From the NCBI GenBank assembly GCA_015061885.1, contig SUVS01000015.1, forward strand, positions 1 to 53,784: 53,784 bases of DNA, read 5' to 3'. Each line of letters begins with the position of its first letter. The stretch's first letter is position 1. Below the pieces are notes generated by a model, which saw only the letters and a list, made by a program, of their open reading frames with translations, was not told the origin of the DNA and made no database searches. Of this stretch, positions 33,090-40,919 are shown in pieces. This DNA comes from Lentisphaerota bacterium. Its GTDB lineage: Bacteria; Verrucomicrobiota; Lentisphaeria; Victivallales; Victivallaceae. The position numbers and the translations under genes were made by a program.

Positions 33090-35552
33090 CTATTTTTGCA
33101 ATGCACCTCTGCCCTTGACAGGCGAATTTACTTTAAGTGCAAAGTTTCCGTTTTTATAATCTTCAAACAACGGATCGCACACCATACTGTCTTTATCCAG
33201 TTTGCTCCGCTGCTGCCACTCTTTCAATGTCCGGCTGGCAAACAGTACCCGGCTGTTTTTTGCCCGGACGATGCCGCCGGTGCCATGCTGTTTGTATGGC
33301 GAGTAAAACACATTGCCGTCGCTTTTTACCCGGTTGAGATCGACTCCCTGAAAGATGTACGCCGGATTGGTTTTATTTGCCACGCACGGCCGGTAGAAGA
33401 TGTTGTTTTCAAAAGTCATATCTTGAGTATTTTCAGCAAAGACCGAAAACATTGCCGCATCGACAATGGTGTTGTTGACGACCTTTATCTGTTCAGATTC
33501 CGCCAGCTGCAGGGGGTAGCTGAATCCCCATGAAATATTGTTGTAAATTGTTACATTCTGCGATTTGAGCACAAAAACAAACGGCCCTGCCATGTAATTA
33601 CAAAGTTTGCTCCGGCAATTTTTGATCGTTACATTATTGGACTTGCGGATCTTTATGGCACTGTAAGAACTCTGGCTTTCCGGATCAGCAAGCGTTACGC
33701 CGTCAATAACAATATGCGATACATTGTTGAGGTTTATCAGCGGAGCATGGAATTTTCTGCCGTTGATAACTGCGTTGTGCCCGCTCAAAGTTATCGGTTT
33801 GCCCGGCAGACCGGAGTTTACCGGGGCAAAAACTCCGACATGTTCGCCGGGGAGCAGTTTTATTGTATCTCCGGCGATCGCCATCGCGGAGGCTTCACTC
33901 AAAGAGAGTTTGCCTTGGCCGACTTCCAGAGTCATTGCCGGACGGTCTTTTACCGGGGTCCGGAAGGTCAGGAAGTCCGAAACTTTACGCTGTTTGCGGC
34001 GGGATTCAAAGACCACCCGGCAGCGGTAAAGGGTATCCGGCAATAATCCGGTCATGCCGGCAAAGTGCTTTACGCCTTGCTGCGAGGGCATACTTTTCTG
34101 TAAATTTTTACTGCCGACGGGAGCGTATTCGACATAACCGGTACCGTCGCACTCCGGAGTCTGCCACACGATAACAGCAGAGTTGCGATTGATATATCTG
34201 ACCGACAAATCTTTGAATTCAATATCCGGAAAAGAGCCTTCCGGCAAGGTCATCGCCAGTTTTTCCGCCTGCAATGCACCTTTGTACTGCGGAGCAAAGT
34301 CAGAAGCGTTGACGACATTATTTTCAAACACCATCGGGTATGGTTTGAAATCTTTATCCTGCAGCCGGCGGCCAATCTTCAGCCAGGTCAGACCGTCTTT
34401 GAAGTAATTACGCCGGAAAAAGGCTTTTACCGGATCGCCTTCCACACTGCAATAGCCGTCGAAGAAATTATCTTCGACCCTGCCGCCCGGACTTGCCGGT
34501 TTCAGCCGGAACGCCATGGAGCTTTTTACATAGTTGCCGACAAAGTGGATACGCTCCGGAGCCTGGGCGTAATTGCCCAGAGCAAAATTCAGAAAATTTT
34601 CCGGCACATTCCGTTCGGAACGCGGTGTTTCGCCAAAGTAGTTGCCCGCAATAAGGCAATCGCGGCTTTTACGCGGTGATGCCGTAGTCAGCAGAGAACC
34701 GCGTTTGCCGTTGCGTAAAAATATATTGCCGCTTATCAGCGAATCGCTTGCCCCGTCAACATACAACCCCATGCGGGTATTGTAGAAAAAACGGCAGTTT
34801 TTGACCGTATTGTGTGCCGCCTGATTTTTGTTGTAAGGTGCATTGACCCGCAGATTCACGCCGTCGATGCAATATTTGAAAGTTATATTTTCCACATGTA
34901 TGAAACTGCCCGCAATCACAAAGCCGAAAAAGTTGCGGGGATAAAGCACCCCATCCGGCTGTTTGGAAGCATAATGCACCAGAAGTCCGCCATCGCTTTT
35001 ACGCATATAAGTACCGGGATACTCCCGGACAAGTTCTTCAGCAAAGACCTCCTGTAAAACAGTATGCGTTGCCCGGTCAATAAGCATATTGGATGTCGGC
35101 TTGCGTTGGGTTTTATAGTAATAGACATTGCTTCCGGGCAGTTTACTGCCGCCGGTCAATAATTGCGAGCCGGAAATGACCGCTTCTTCGCCGGGGATGC
35201 CCATAATGCGGATCGGGGCATTGGCTTTGCCGGATGTTTTACTGTAATTTGCCTGCGGAGTATTGCTGATATTGATTCTGACATCGCCGGGGTATTCGCC
35301 GCCGGCGAGCAGGAGCGTATCGCCCGGAGCAAGTTTGCTTACCGCATGATTCAGATTTCTGAACGCCGTTTGCCGGGTCAAACCGTCATTGGAATCCCTG
35401 CCATCCGGTGATGCGTAGTAAGTTTTGCCGGTCTGCACGAGCGTACCGGCACCGAAACCGTTCATCCAGTTTTCCGGCGTTCCGGCGTACACAAGCGGCA
35501 GGATCGCCGACAATATCAGCCACAGTACGGATTTTCTTATATGGTAGAACAT
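33090..35552 (-). CDS. Large secreted double beta-helix protein with central fibronectin III domain, copy 2
   Basis: 820 residues from the ATG at 35552 (an in-frame GTG at 35561 is possible). The signal peptide has its hydrophobic core in SVLWLILSAILPLVYAG. Beta-helix part 1 (~35-400) begins with the hallmark TYYASPDGRDSNDGLTRQTAF and GDTLLLAGGEYPG. A fibronectin III-like domain (~425-520: DLSVRYINRNSAVIVWQTP, GLLPDTLYRCRVVFESRR) follows. A second beta-helix part (~535-815) begins VGQGKLSLSEASAMAIAGDTIKLLPGEH. This layout resembles chondroitinase B / polysaccharide lyase 6-like and related right-handed helix proteins, but catalytic residues are not assigned. It is a tandem paralogue of the next gene upstream, 24 bp away. 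Last gene of the 18-kb module 3 operon; no clear terminator follows. Confidence 0.86.
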   Translation of the reverse strand: MFYHIRKSVLWLILSAILPLVYAGTPENWMNGFGAGTLVQTGKTYYASPDGRDSNDGLTRQTAFRNLNHAVSKLAPGDTLLLAGGEYPGDVRINISNTPQANYSKTSGKANAPIRIMGIPGEEAVISGSQLLTGGSKLPGSNVYYYKTQRKPTSNMLIDRATHTVLQEVFAEELVREYPGTYMRKSDGGLLVHYASKQPDGVLYPRNFFGFVIAGSFIHVENITFKYCIDGVNLRVNAPYNKNQAAHNTVKNCRFFYNTRMGLYVDGASDSLISGNIFLRNGKRGSLLTTASPRKSRDCLIAGNYFGETPRSERNVPENFLNFALGNYAQAPERIHFVGNYVKSSMAFRLKPASPGGRVEDNFFDGYCSVEGDPVKAFFRRNYFKDGLTWLKIGRRLQDKDFKPYPMVFENNVVNASDFAPQYKGALQAEKLAMTLPEGSFPDIEFKDLSVRYINRNSAVIVWQTPECDGTGYVEYAPVGSKNLQKSMPSQQGVKHFAGMTGLLPDTLYRCRVVFESRRKQRKVSDFLTFRTPVKDRPAMTLEVGQGKLSLSEASAMAIAGDTIKLLPGEHVGVFAPVNSGLPGKPITLSGHNAVINGRKFHAPLINLNNVSHIVIDGVTLADPESQSSYSAIKIRKSNNVTIKNCRSKLCNYMAGPFVFVLKSQNVTIYNNISWGFSYPLQLAESEQIKVVNNTIVDAAMFSVFAENTQDMTFENNIFYRPCVANKTNPAYIFQGVDLNRVKSDGNVFYSPYKQHGTGGIVRAKNSRVLFASRTLKEWQQRSKLDKDSMVCDPLFEDYKNGNFALKVNSPVKGRGALQK

Positions 35553-35576
35553 GATACTCACGATCCAGCTGTTCGA

Positions 35577-38033
35577 TTACTTGATGACCGCACCTCTGCC
35601 GACTGCCGGCGAGTTCTTTTTGAAGCGGAAATCACCCTTTTCAACATTTTCAAACATCGGGTCGGCATGAATACTGTGAAGATCGAATCCGGTCTTTTTC
35701 TGCCATGCTTCCAATGTGGGGCTTTCCCAAAGTACTTTGCCGCTCAAATTGCGGAAACGCCCGCCGATGGGGTGAGTTTTCAAAGGCGAAAAGAATACAT
35801 TGTGATCCGATTTGATATTGGTGCATTTGCCATTGAAAAACAACGCCTGATTGACCTTCTGATCTACACACTGGCGATAGAAAATATTTTTTTCCAGCGT
35901 AATATTGTCGCTGTTGGTTACGATCACACTCATCATGGCGGATTTGACGATGGTGTTGTGCCGGAGTACCAATCCTTTGCCGGAAAATTCGATCGGGTAA
36001 TCGCCGCCCCAGATAACATTGTTTTCCACGGTTATATTACTGCTGTTGCGGGCAGAAAGGAATCCGCCAGCCAGCCAGCTCAATTCCGTATCCGTGCCGG
36101 TACGGCAGTTGCGGATAACGATGTTGCTGGTGCCGGTTGCTGTAATAATGCCTTTGCGGGCGGTGCTTTCGGGATTGACAAATACAATGCCGTCAATAAT
36201 GATATTGCTCTGATTGCTTATATTCATCATCGGGGCATAAAATCTGCACGCATCCAGTATTGCACCGTTGCCCTGAATGGTGATCGGTTTGCCCGGCAGA
36301 CCGCTTCGCTGAAGTGCGATACTGCCTTTGTAGCGGCCGGGAGCCAGCTTTATCGTATCCCCCGGCAAAACCATGCACAAAGCTGCCTGCAAGCTCAATT
36401 TACCATTGCCGACTTCCAGCACTTTAGGCTCGCGGGAGGTCTTGGCGGTACGGAAATACTGCATGCGGCTGTTGACCGGTTTGCCGCGGCGGTTAAGCAA
36501 TATGGCACGGCACTCGTAATCCGTATCGGGCTGTAAGCCGGAAAGACTTATAATGTGTTCCGAGCCCTGGGCTGAAGCATTGATGTATTTAAATTTGTTT
36601 TCGCCCTTTTTCCGGTAGGCGACCCGTCCGGTACCGTCGGCATCCGGCGTATTCCAGCTGACAACTGCGGTGGTGCTTTCTATATCAGTAATTTGCAATT
36701 TATCGAAAACTACCCTGGGGAATTTGATCGCCGGGAACTTGACCGCCAGTTTTTCGGCTTCCAGCACGATGGGATAAAGCGGCTTGAAGTCTTTGCGGCT
36801 TCTTACGTTGTCTTTGAAAAGTATGGGGGTATTGGCAAAATCTTTATCCCAGGCGTTGTAGCCGATGCCGACCCAGTTGACCTTGCCCATAAGAACGTTG
36901 TTGACCATCGTCTGTTTTTTGAGCTTTACCGGACCCTGCACGCAGAATACGCCGGTAAGAATATTGCTGATAAACAGACTTTCCCGCGAGTCATCTTTCC
37001 AGCGGAATGAAAACTCACAGTCCATTACATTGCCGATAAAGTGATTGCGCGGTCCGGCGGTGTAGCCGTATTGATTGAAGGCGTAATTCACATAATACGG
37101 GTTGTACTGCCGTAAAGTTACAGCTGTATCGCCCGCCCAGTTGCCGTAAATGAGATTATCATGGGCCTGGGGCAGGATCAATAACCCGCCGCGGTAGGTG
37201 TTGTGGGCAAAACGGCAACCGGTAACCAGCGTCTTTTCAACACTGTCGATACACAATCCCTGCTGGGTATTGTAGTAAAAACGGCAATCTTTGACGGTGA
37301 TATTTCCGGCAGTATTTTTATTGTTCGGCCGGTTGCGACGCAGATAAAGTGCTTGCGAAAAACCTTCAAAGGTCAGATTTTCCAAATGTATGAAACTGCC
37401 GCAGACCCGCAACCCCATCCGGCTCTGGATGGACATGATGCCGGTCTGTTCCAGTGCGGCGTAATGCACGAGCAGTTTTTTATTTTTTTCGTCCAGATAA
37501 AAAGTTCCGGGGTACTTTTCGACCAGTTCGGGCATCGTGATACGCTGTAATTCGATACGCGACGGATATTCCTGCACCATATTTCTGTAAGGCAGTTCCT
37601 GCAAGTCGAATTCGGCGATCTGCCCGCGGACGGTTTTGGCGGGGTAATACTTGCCGCCGGAGATGACCGGCTCTTCACCCGGCAGACCGATGATGCGTAT
37701 GGGGGCATCCGGACGACCGGATTGAGCATTGTAATTTTCGCTGTCATCGCGGTTGTTCAGACTCAAATTGTTTTCGTTGTACTTGCCGCCGGCAACATAG
37801 AGCGTATCTCCGGCTTTAAGTTTGCTGAAAGCGTGTTTGAGCGTTTTATACGCTTTGTCGCGGCTGCTGCCGCTGTTGCTGTTGCTGCCGTCGGGGGCAA
37901 CATAGTAAGTGCTGCCTTTGCCGATTGCGTTGCCGGCACCGAATTCACTCATATTCAACGCCGGGATCTCTGTTGCCGGCAGTAACGCAATACCCGATAT
38001 TGCTGTAATCAGAACTGTTTTGACCCATCTCAT
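35577..38033 (-). CDS. Large secreted double beta-helix protein with central fibronectin III domain, copy 1
   Basis: 818 residues from the ATG at 38033, with GAGG nine bases upstream; the GTG at 38042 is too close to that site. Signal peptide MRWVKTVLITAISGIALLPA. Same order as its neighbour: TYYVAPDGSNSNSGSSRDKAYKTLKHAF and GDTLYVAGGKYNE open helix 1; a fibronectin III-like domain (DIESTTAVVSWNTPDADG, GLQPDTDYECRAIL) follows; then VGNGKLSLQAALCMVLPGDTIKLAPG and FVNPESTARKGIITATGTSNIVIRNC in helix 2. Likely a secreted polysaccharide lyase or glycan-binding helix protein acting with the rhamnogalacturonan-lyase-like enzyme of the same operon (inference). 25 bp after the Fe-S gene. Confidence 0.86.
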   Translation of the reverse strand: MRWVKTVLITAISGIALLPATEIPALNMSEFGAGNAIGKGSTYYVAPDGSNSNSGSSRDKAYKTLKHAFSKLKAGDTLYVAGGKYNENNLSLNNRDDSENYNAQSGRPDAPIRIIGLPGEEPVISGGKYYPAKTVRGQIAEFDLQELPYRNMVQEYPSRIELQRITMPELVEKYPGTFYLDEKNKKLLVHYAALEQTGIMSIQSRMGLRVCGSFIHLENLTFEGFSQALYLRRNRPNNKNTAGNITVKDCRFYYNTQQGLCIDSVEKTLVTGCRFAHNTYRGGLLILPQAHDNLIYGNWAGDTAVTLRQYNPYYVNYAFNQYGYTAGPRNHFIGNVMDCEFSFRWKDDSRESLFISNILTGVFCVQGPVKLKKQTMVNNVLMGKVNWVGIGYNAWDKDFANTPILFKDNVRSRKDFKPLYPIVLEAEKLAVKFPAIKFPRVVFDKLQITDIESTTAVVSWNTPDADGTGRVAYRKKGENKFKYINASAQGSEHIISLSGLQPDTDYECRAILLNRRGKPVNSRMQYFRTAKTSREPKVLEVGNGKLSLQAALCMVLPGDTIKLAPGRYKGSIALQRSGLPGKPITIQGNGAILDACRFYAPMMNISNQSNIIIDGIVFVNPESTARKGIITATGTSNIVIRNCRTGTDTELSWLAGGFLSARNSSNITVENNVIWGGDYPIEFSGKGLVLRHNTIVKSAMMSVIVTNSDNITLEKNIFYRQCVDQKVNQALFFNGKCTNIKSDHNVFFSPLKTHPIGGRFRNLSGKVLWESPTLEAWQKKTGFDLHSIHADPMFENVEKGDFRFKKNSPAVGRGAVIK

Positions 38034-38058
38034 AAAAATCACCCTCTGTTAATCGAAC

Positions 38059-39117
38059 TCAATACCAGTTGGACTGAATGCCGCCGTCTTTATTCTTTTC
38101 CGGATCTTCCGGATCATACACAAAACCGTGATGGTCTTCGTGATATTTCTGCGGTTTTTCTTCCAGCCGCCACGGCGGGGCATCGGCAAACGGCGTATGG
38201 AAAATATTTTTGATGCGTTTGCGTTTTTCCAGATGGTTCATACAGCTTATAACACAGCCGCGGGCTCCGCAAATGGCGATCGGATACGCCGAAAACGCTT
38301 TGTAAGTGGGAATGGCACTGAACAGTGAATGACCGAAGTTCCAGCCTTCCACCCAGGTACTGCCCTGTTCCATGATCGGCATGTAGATGCCCGGAAAAGT
38401 TTTGACAAAATGCGGCGAAGTACGCCGGTTCAATCCAAAATGCGTAAGTTTGCACCGCCCCAGATTCAAATCGTTGCATTTCCACTTTACGCCGCCGGCA
38501 TCAAATTCAATGGCTTTGTCGCGGCTCAAGGCTTCGCCGGGGCAGTCGCGTACACAAATTTTACAGCCGTCGCAGATATTACCGATTTTTATCGGATCGG
38601 GCTCCAGCTCGGCATCGGTCAGGATACAGCCCAGCCGCTGACGGGGGCCGAATTCAGGCGTAAGCAATACTTTGCTCCAGCCCATTTCGCCCAGACCAGC
38701 CATTACTGCGGCTATACGCAGACTTATATTTACATTGCGCGGATACTTGCCGCCCGGCGGAACCGGACCGCGCGGGCCGGATTCTTTAAGCGTAGCCGCC
38801 GGCGGTGAAGGCACTGCCAGATAGCCGTGATCTTCAATAAAACGCCCCAGCCGGTAATTGGCCTGATGCACCAGTTTGGTCAAACCGGCGTAAGCAAATA
38901 CCTGATAACTGGGCCAGTGAGTACCCTGTTCGATGCCGCGGAAACAGCCGCGCAATATACGCCGGGTGAAAATAATCACCGATTTACATTCCGGCATGAT
39001 CGTGCTGGGGTGCATATATTCCGGGGCGTTGGCAAAGCGGTCAATGCTTGCCACCCCCAGTGTATCCACGCCGAGTTCTTCGCGGGCAAACCGTTTAAGT
39101 TCAGCACTTGTCAGCAT
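38059..39117 (-). CDS. QueG-like 4Fe-4S reductase paralogue, copy 2
   Basis: 352 residues from the ATG at 39117 (MLTSAELKRFAREELGVDTLGV), chosen over the frame start at 39156 because GGAGGG lies six bases upstream. It resembles epoxyqueuosine reductase / reductive-dehalogenase-type proteins: an N-terminal SIDRFANAPEYMHPSTIMPECKSVIIF segment, GLGEMGWSKVLLTPEFGPRQRLGCILTDAELEPD, then a canonical ferredoxin cluster CDGCKICVRDCPG. The second cluster expected in QueG is altered (KCNDLNLGRC ... CGARGCVISCMNHLEKR). True QueG acts on tRNA, but the context here (sugar operon, adjacent paralogue and dehydrogenase) suggests a redox step on a glycan-derived substrate, perhaps with a corrinoid. The start overlaps the preceding stop by seven bases (ATGCTGA). 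Confidence 0.85.
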   Translation of the reverse strand: MLTSAELKRFAREELGVDTLGVASIDRFANAPEYMHPSTIMPECKSVIIFTRRILRGCFRGIEQGTHWPSYQVFAYAGLTKLVHQANYRLGRFIEDHGYLAVPSPPAATLKESGPRGPVPPGGKYPRNVNISLRIAAVMAGLGEMGWSKVLLTPEFGPRQRLGCILTDAELEPDPIKIGNICDGCKICVRDCPGEALSRDKAIEFDAGGVKWKCNDLNLGRCKLTHFGLNRRTSPHFVKTFPGIYMPIMEQGSTWVEGWNFGHSLFSAIPTYKAFSAYPIAICGARGCVISCMNHLEKRKRIKNIFHTPFADAPPWRLEEKPQKYHEDHHGFVYDPEDPEKNKDGGIQSNWY

Positions 39118-39875
39118 TTTTTTCCCTCCAGATGACGGACACATGCTCTGCCGCATGCCGCACCGACCCGGTTGGGTTCCAAGCCCAGCGAATAAGGCCG
39201 CGGACTGGTACCGGTCTGGCAGATCTGACAGCTGGCGACCCGCAGCGGCCAGTGTTTGAGTACGCCCTGAACAGTTTCGCTACTGCTGTCCAAAGCACAT
39301 GCCGGACAGGCTTTTACACATTCGCCGCAGCCGTCGCAGACTTTACCGGAAAAGACTTCGTCGGCTTCCAGTTCCAGTTCGGTCAATACTGCTGTAAAGA
39401 CCTGCCGGGGGCCGAATTCAGGCGTAAGGAAGAGTTTGCCCATACCCATTTCGCCCAGCCCGGAAGCGTAGGCGGCGTACTCCATATCAATGATAACATC
39501 CGGTGCGGCACGGTCGGGAGCGACCGGCACGCCGGTATTACGCAGATCATAAGAGTGGCGGATAAGCGGCAGGGCTTCGTAGCCGTTGTTTTCGATTTCG
39601 CGGCAGAAATGGTAGGTAGCTTCCTGCATATAGGTGCACATGCCCGACGGATCACATGCGGCGTAAGACCCCCAGTTGGTTCCGTTTTCGATCCCGACCA
39701 ACGCCCCCCGCAGAATACGGAACCCCATCACGATGACCGACTTGGTATCGGGTTTGATCTGACTGGGATTTTCGTTCATCGGTGCATCTTTAAAGCGTTC
39801 TATGGGGGCAATACCGACTATGTCGGCACCGCATTTTCTGGCCAGAGCTTTGATATTTTCAGCGTTGAGTATCAT
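39111..39875 (-). CDS. QueG-like 4Fe-4S reductase paralogue, copy 1
   Basis: 254 residues. Same family as the following gene: MILNAENIKALARKCGADIVGIAPIERFKDAP, SVIVMGFRILRGALVGIENGTNWGSY, ASGLGEMGMGKLFLTPEFGPRQVFTAVLTELELEAD, then CDGCGECVKACPACAL for one 4Fe-4S cluster and a second cysteine set (SCQICQTG ... CGRACVRHLEGKKC). The sequence ends soon after, ~100 residues shorter than its neighbour. No signal peptide: cytoplasmic. It overlaps the dehydrogenase gene by four bases (ATGA) and the next Fe-S gene by seven, so the three are tightly coupled and probably work as a set. Substrate unknown; a heterodimer with the second copy is possible (inference). Confidence 0.85.
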   Translation of the reverse strand: MILNAENIKALARKCGADIVGIAPIERFKDAPMNENPSQIKPDTKSVIVMGFRILRGALVGIENGTNWGSYAACDPSGMCTYMQEATYHFCREIENNGYEALPLIRHSYDLRNTGVPVAPDRAAPDVIIDMEYAAYASGLGEMGMGKLFLTPEFGPRQVFTAVLTELELEADEVFSGKVCDGCGECVKACPACALDSSSETVQGVLKHWPLRVASCQICQTGTSPRPYSLGLEPNRVGAACGRACVRHLEGKKC

Positions 39876-40918
39876 ATTCTTTTTTCCTTTGCTGCCATCA
39901 TGTTTATGACTTTTATGCCGGAGGCGATCGCTTCCGGAGAGGTTTCGTTTTCGCTGATACCGTTGCGTACCGCGTTGTAAAAATTTTCAAACTGGTATTC
40001 ACCGCTGCGGTTGACCGCCGGCAGGGTAACAGTTTCTTCATAAAATTTGCCATCCACGGCGGTGGTTACACGCATTTCTATATGCGTGAAGATCTTATCT
40101 TCAAAATGCCGTACCTGCCGCTTGTAGATCGTGCCGCGTTCGTAGTGCAGAGTCAATCCGGCGGGGTAGTATTGACCGTCGCTTACACAAAGTGCCGCGT
40201 AGATCGAACCGATGGCTCCGCTGGCAAATTTCATCATCAGCTGGGCATTGTCGGGCGTCAGGCGGCGATTGGTCATCCGGCTGGTGAAAAGTTCCACTTC
40301 TTCAACTTCGCCCAGCACGGCAATGAGTTCGTTGATGCCGTAGATACCCAGACGGAAAATCGGGGCGGCAGGACATTTTTCGTATGAGTCGAACCACGAA
40401 CCATCCGCCACTTCGTTATAAGGTGCATAAGTTTCCCAATGAGCAGAAATCGGTTTGCCCAGATCGAATTTCCGGTGCCATTTCTGGATCTGTGCCAAAT
40501 CGTCTGACGGCAGCGGTGCCGGGGAATTCATGTGTACTGCCAAGCCGGCGGCACGGGCTTCTTTCAAAACCGCCAACGCCGCTTCCGGATCGGATTCAAA
40601 CGGTTTGGTGGTCAAAACATGTTTGCCTGCCTGCAGACACTTACGCACCGCTCCGGCACGGCCGTCCGGCGGCAGCATCAGCATAACAGCTTCCACATCG
40701 TCAAGTTCAAGCACATCATCCAGATCGTAATAAACGGGCAGATTGCCGTGGCGTGATGAATAGGCATCGGCTTTTTCCCGGTCGCGGTCGCATACGCCGA
40801 CTATCTTGATAAAATCATCATTTTCGTTGGTATTGAAGATCTTGCGGTCAGCCAGCGAAGCTCCGAACCGCAAGCCGACCAGTACTGTGCGTACAGGATT
40901 GCTTTGAGTTGCAGACAT
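39872..40918 (-). CDS. Gfo/Idh/MocA family NAD(P)-dependent dehydrogenase
   Basis: 348 residues, cytoplasmic. N-terminal Rossmann fold RTVLVGLRFGASLADRKIF (loop G-L-R-F-G-A rather than the common G-x-G-x-x-G), then IVGVCDRDREKADAY, VEAVMLMLPPDGRAGAVRKCLQAGKHVLTTKPFES with the TKP variant of the catalytic EKP motif, and the C-terminal alpha/beta sheet domain (GSWFDSYEKCPAAPIFRLGIYGINELIAVLG). Such enzymes oxidise or reduce sugars and inositols. It is coupled to the Fe-S gene pair downstream by an ATGA overlap and lies 1 bp after the large lyase-like gene, which suggests intracellular processing of the released sugar. The ligand is not predictable. Confidence 0.92.
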   Translation of the reverse strand: MSATQSNPVRTVLVGLRFGASLADRKIFNTNENDDFIKIVGVCDRDREKADAYSSRHGNLPVYYDLDDVLELDDVEAVMLMLPPDGRAGAVRKCLQAGKHVLTTKPFESDPEAALAVLKEARAAGLAVHMNSPAPLPSDDLAQIQKWHRKFDLGKPISAHWETYAPYNEVADGSWFDSYEKCPAAPIFRLGIYGINELIAVLGEVEEVELFTSRMTNRRLTPDNAQLMMKFASGAIGSIYAALCVSDGQYYPAGLTLHYERGTIYKRQVRHFEDKIFTHIEMRVTTAVDGKFYEETVTLPAVNRSGEYQFENFYNAVRNGISENETSPEAIASGIKVINMMAAKEKRI

Positions 40919-40919
40919 T

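Noticed and set aside
38059-39875. Naming the two Fe-S genes queG
   Set aside because: Two divergent tandem copies with an altered second cluster inside a sugar operon do not support the housekeeping tRNA role.
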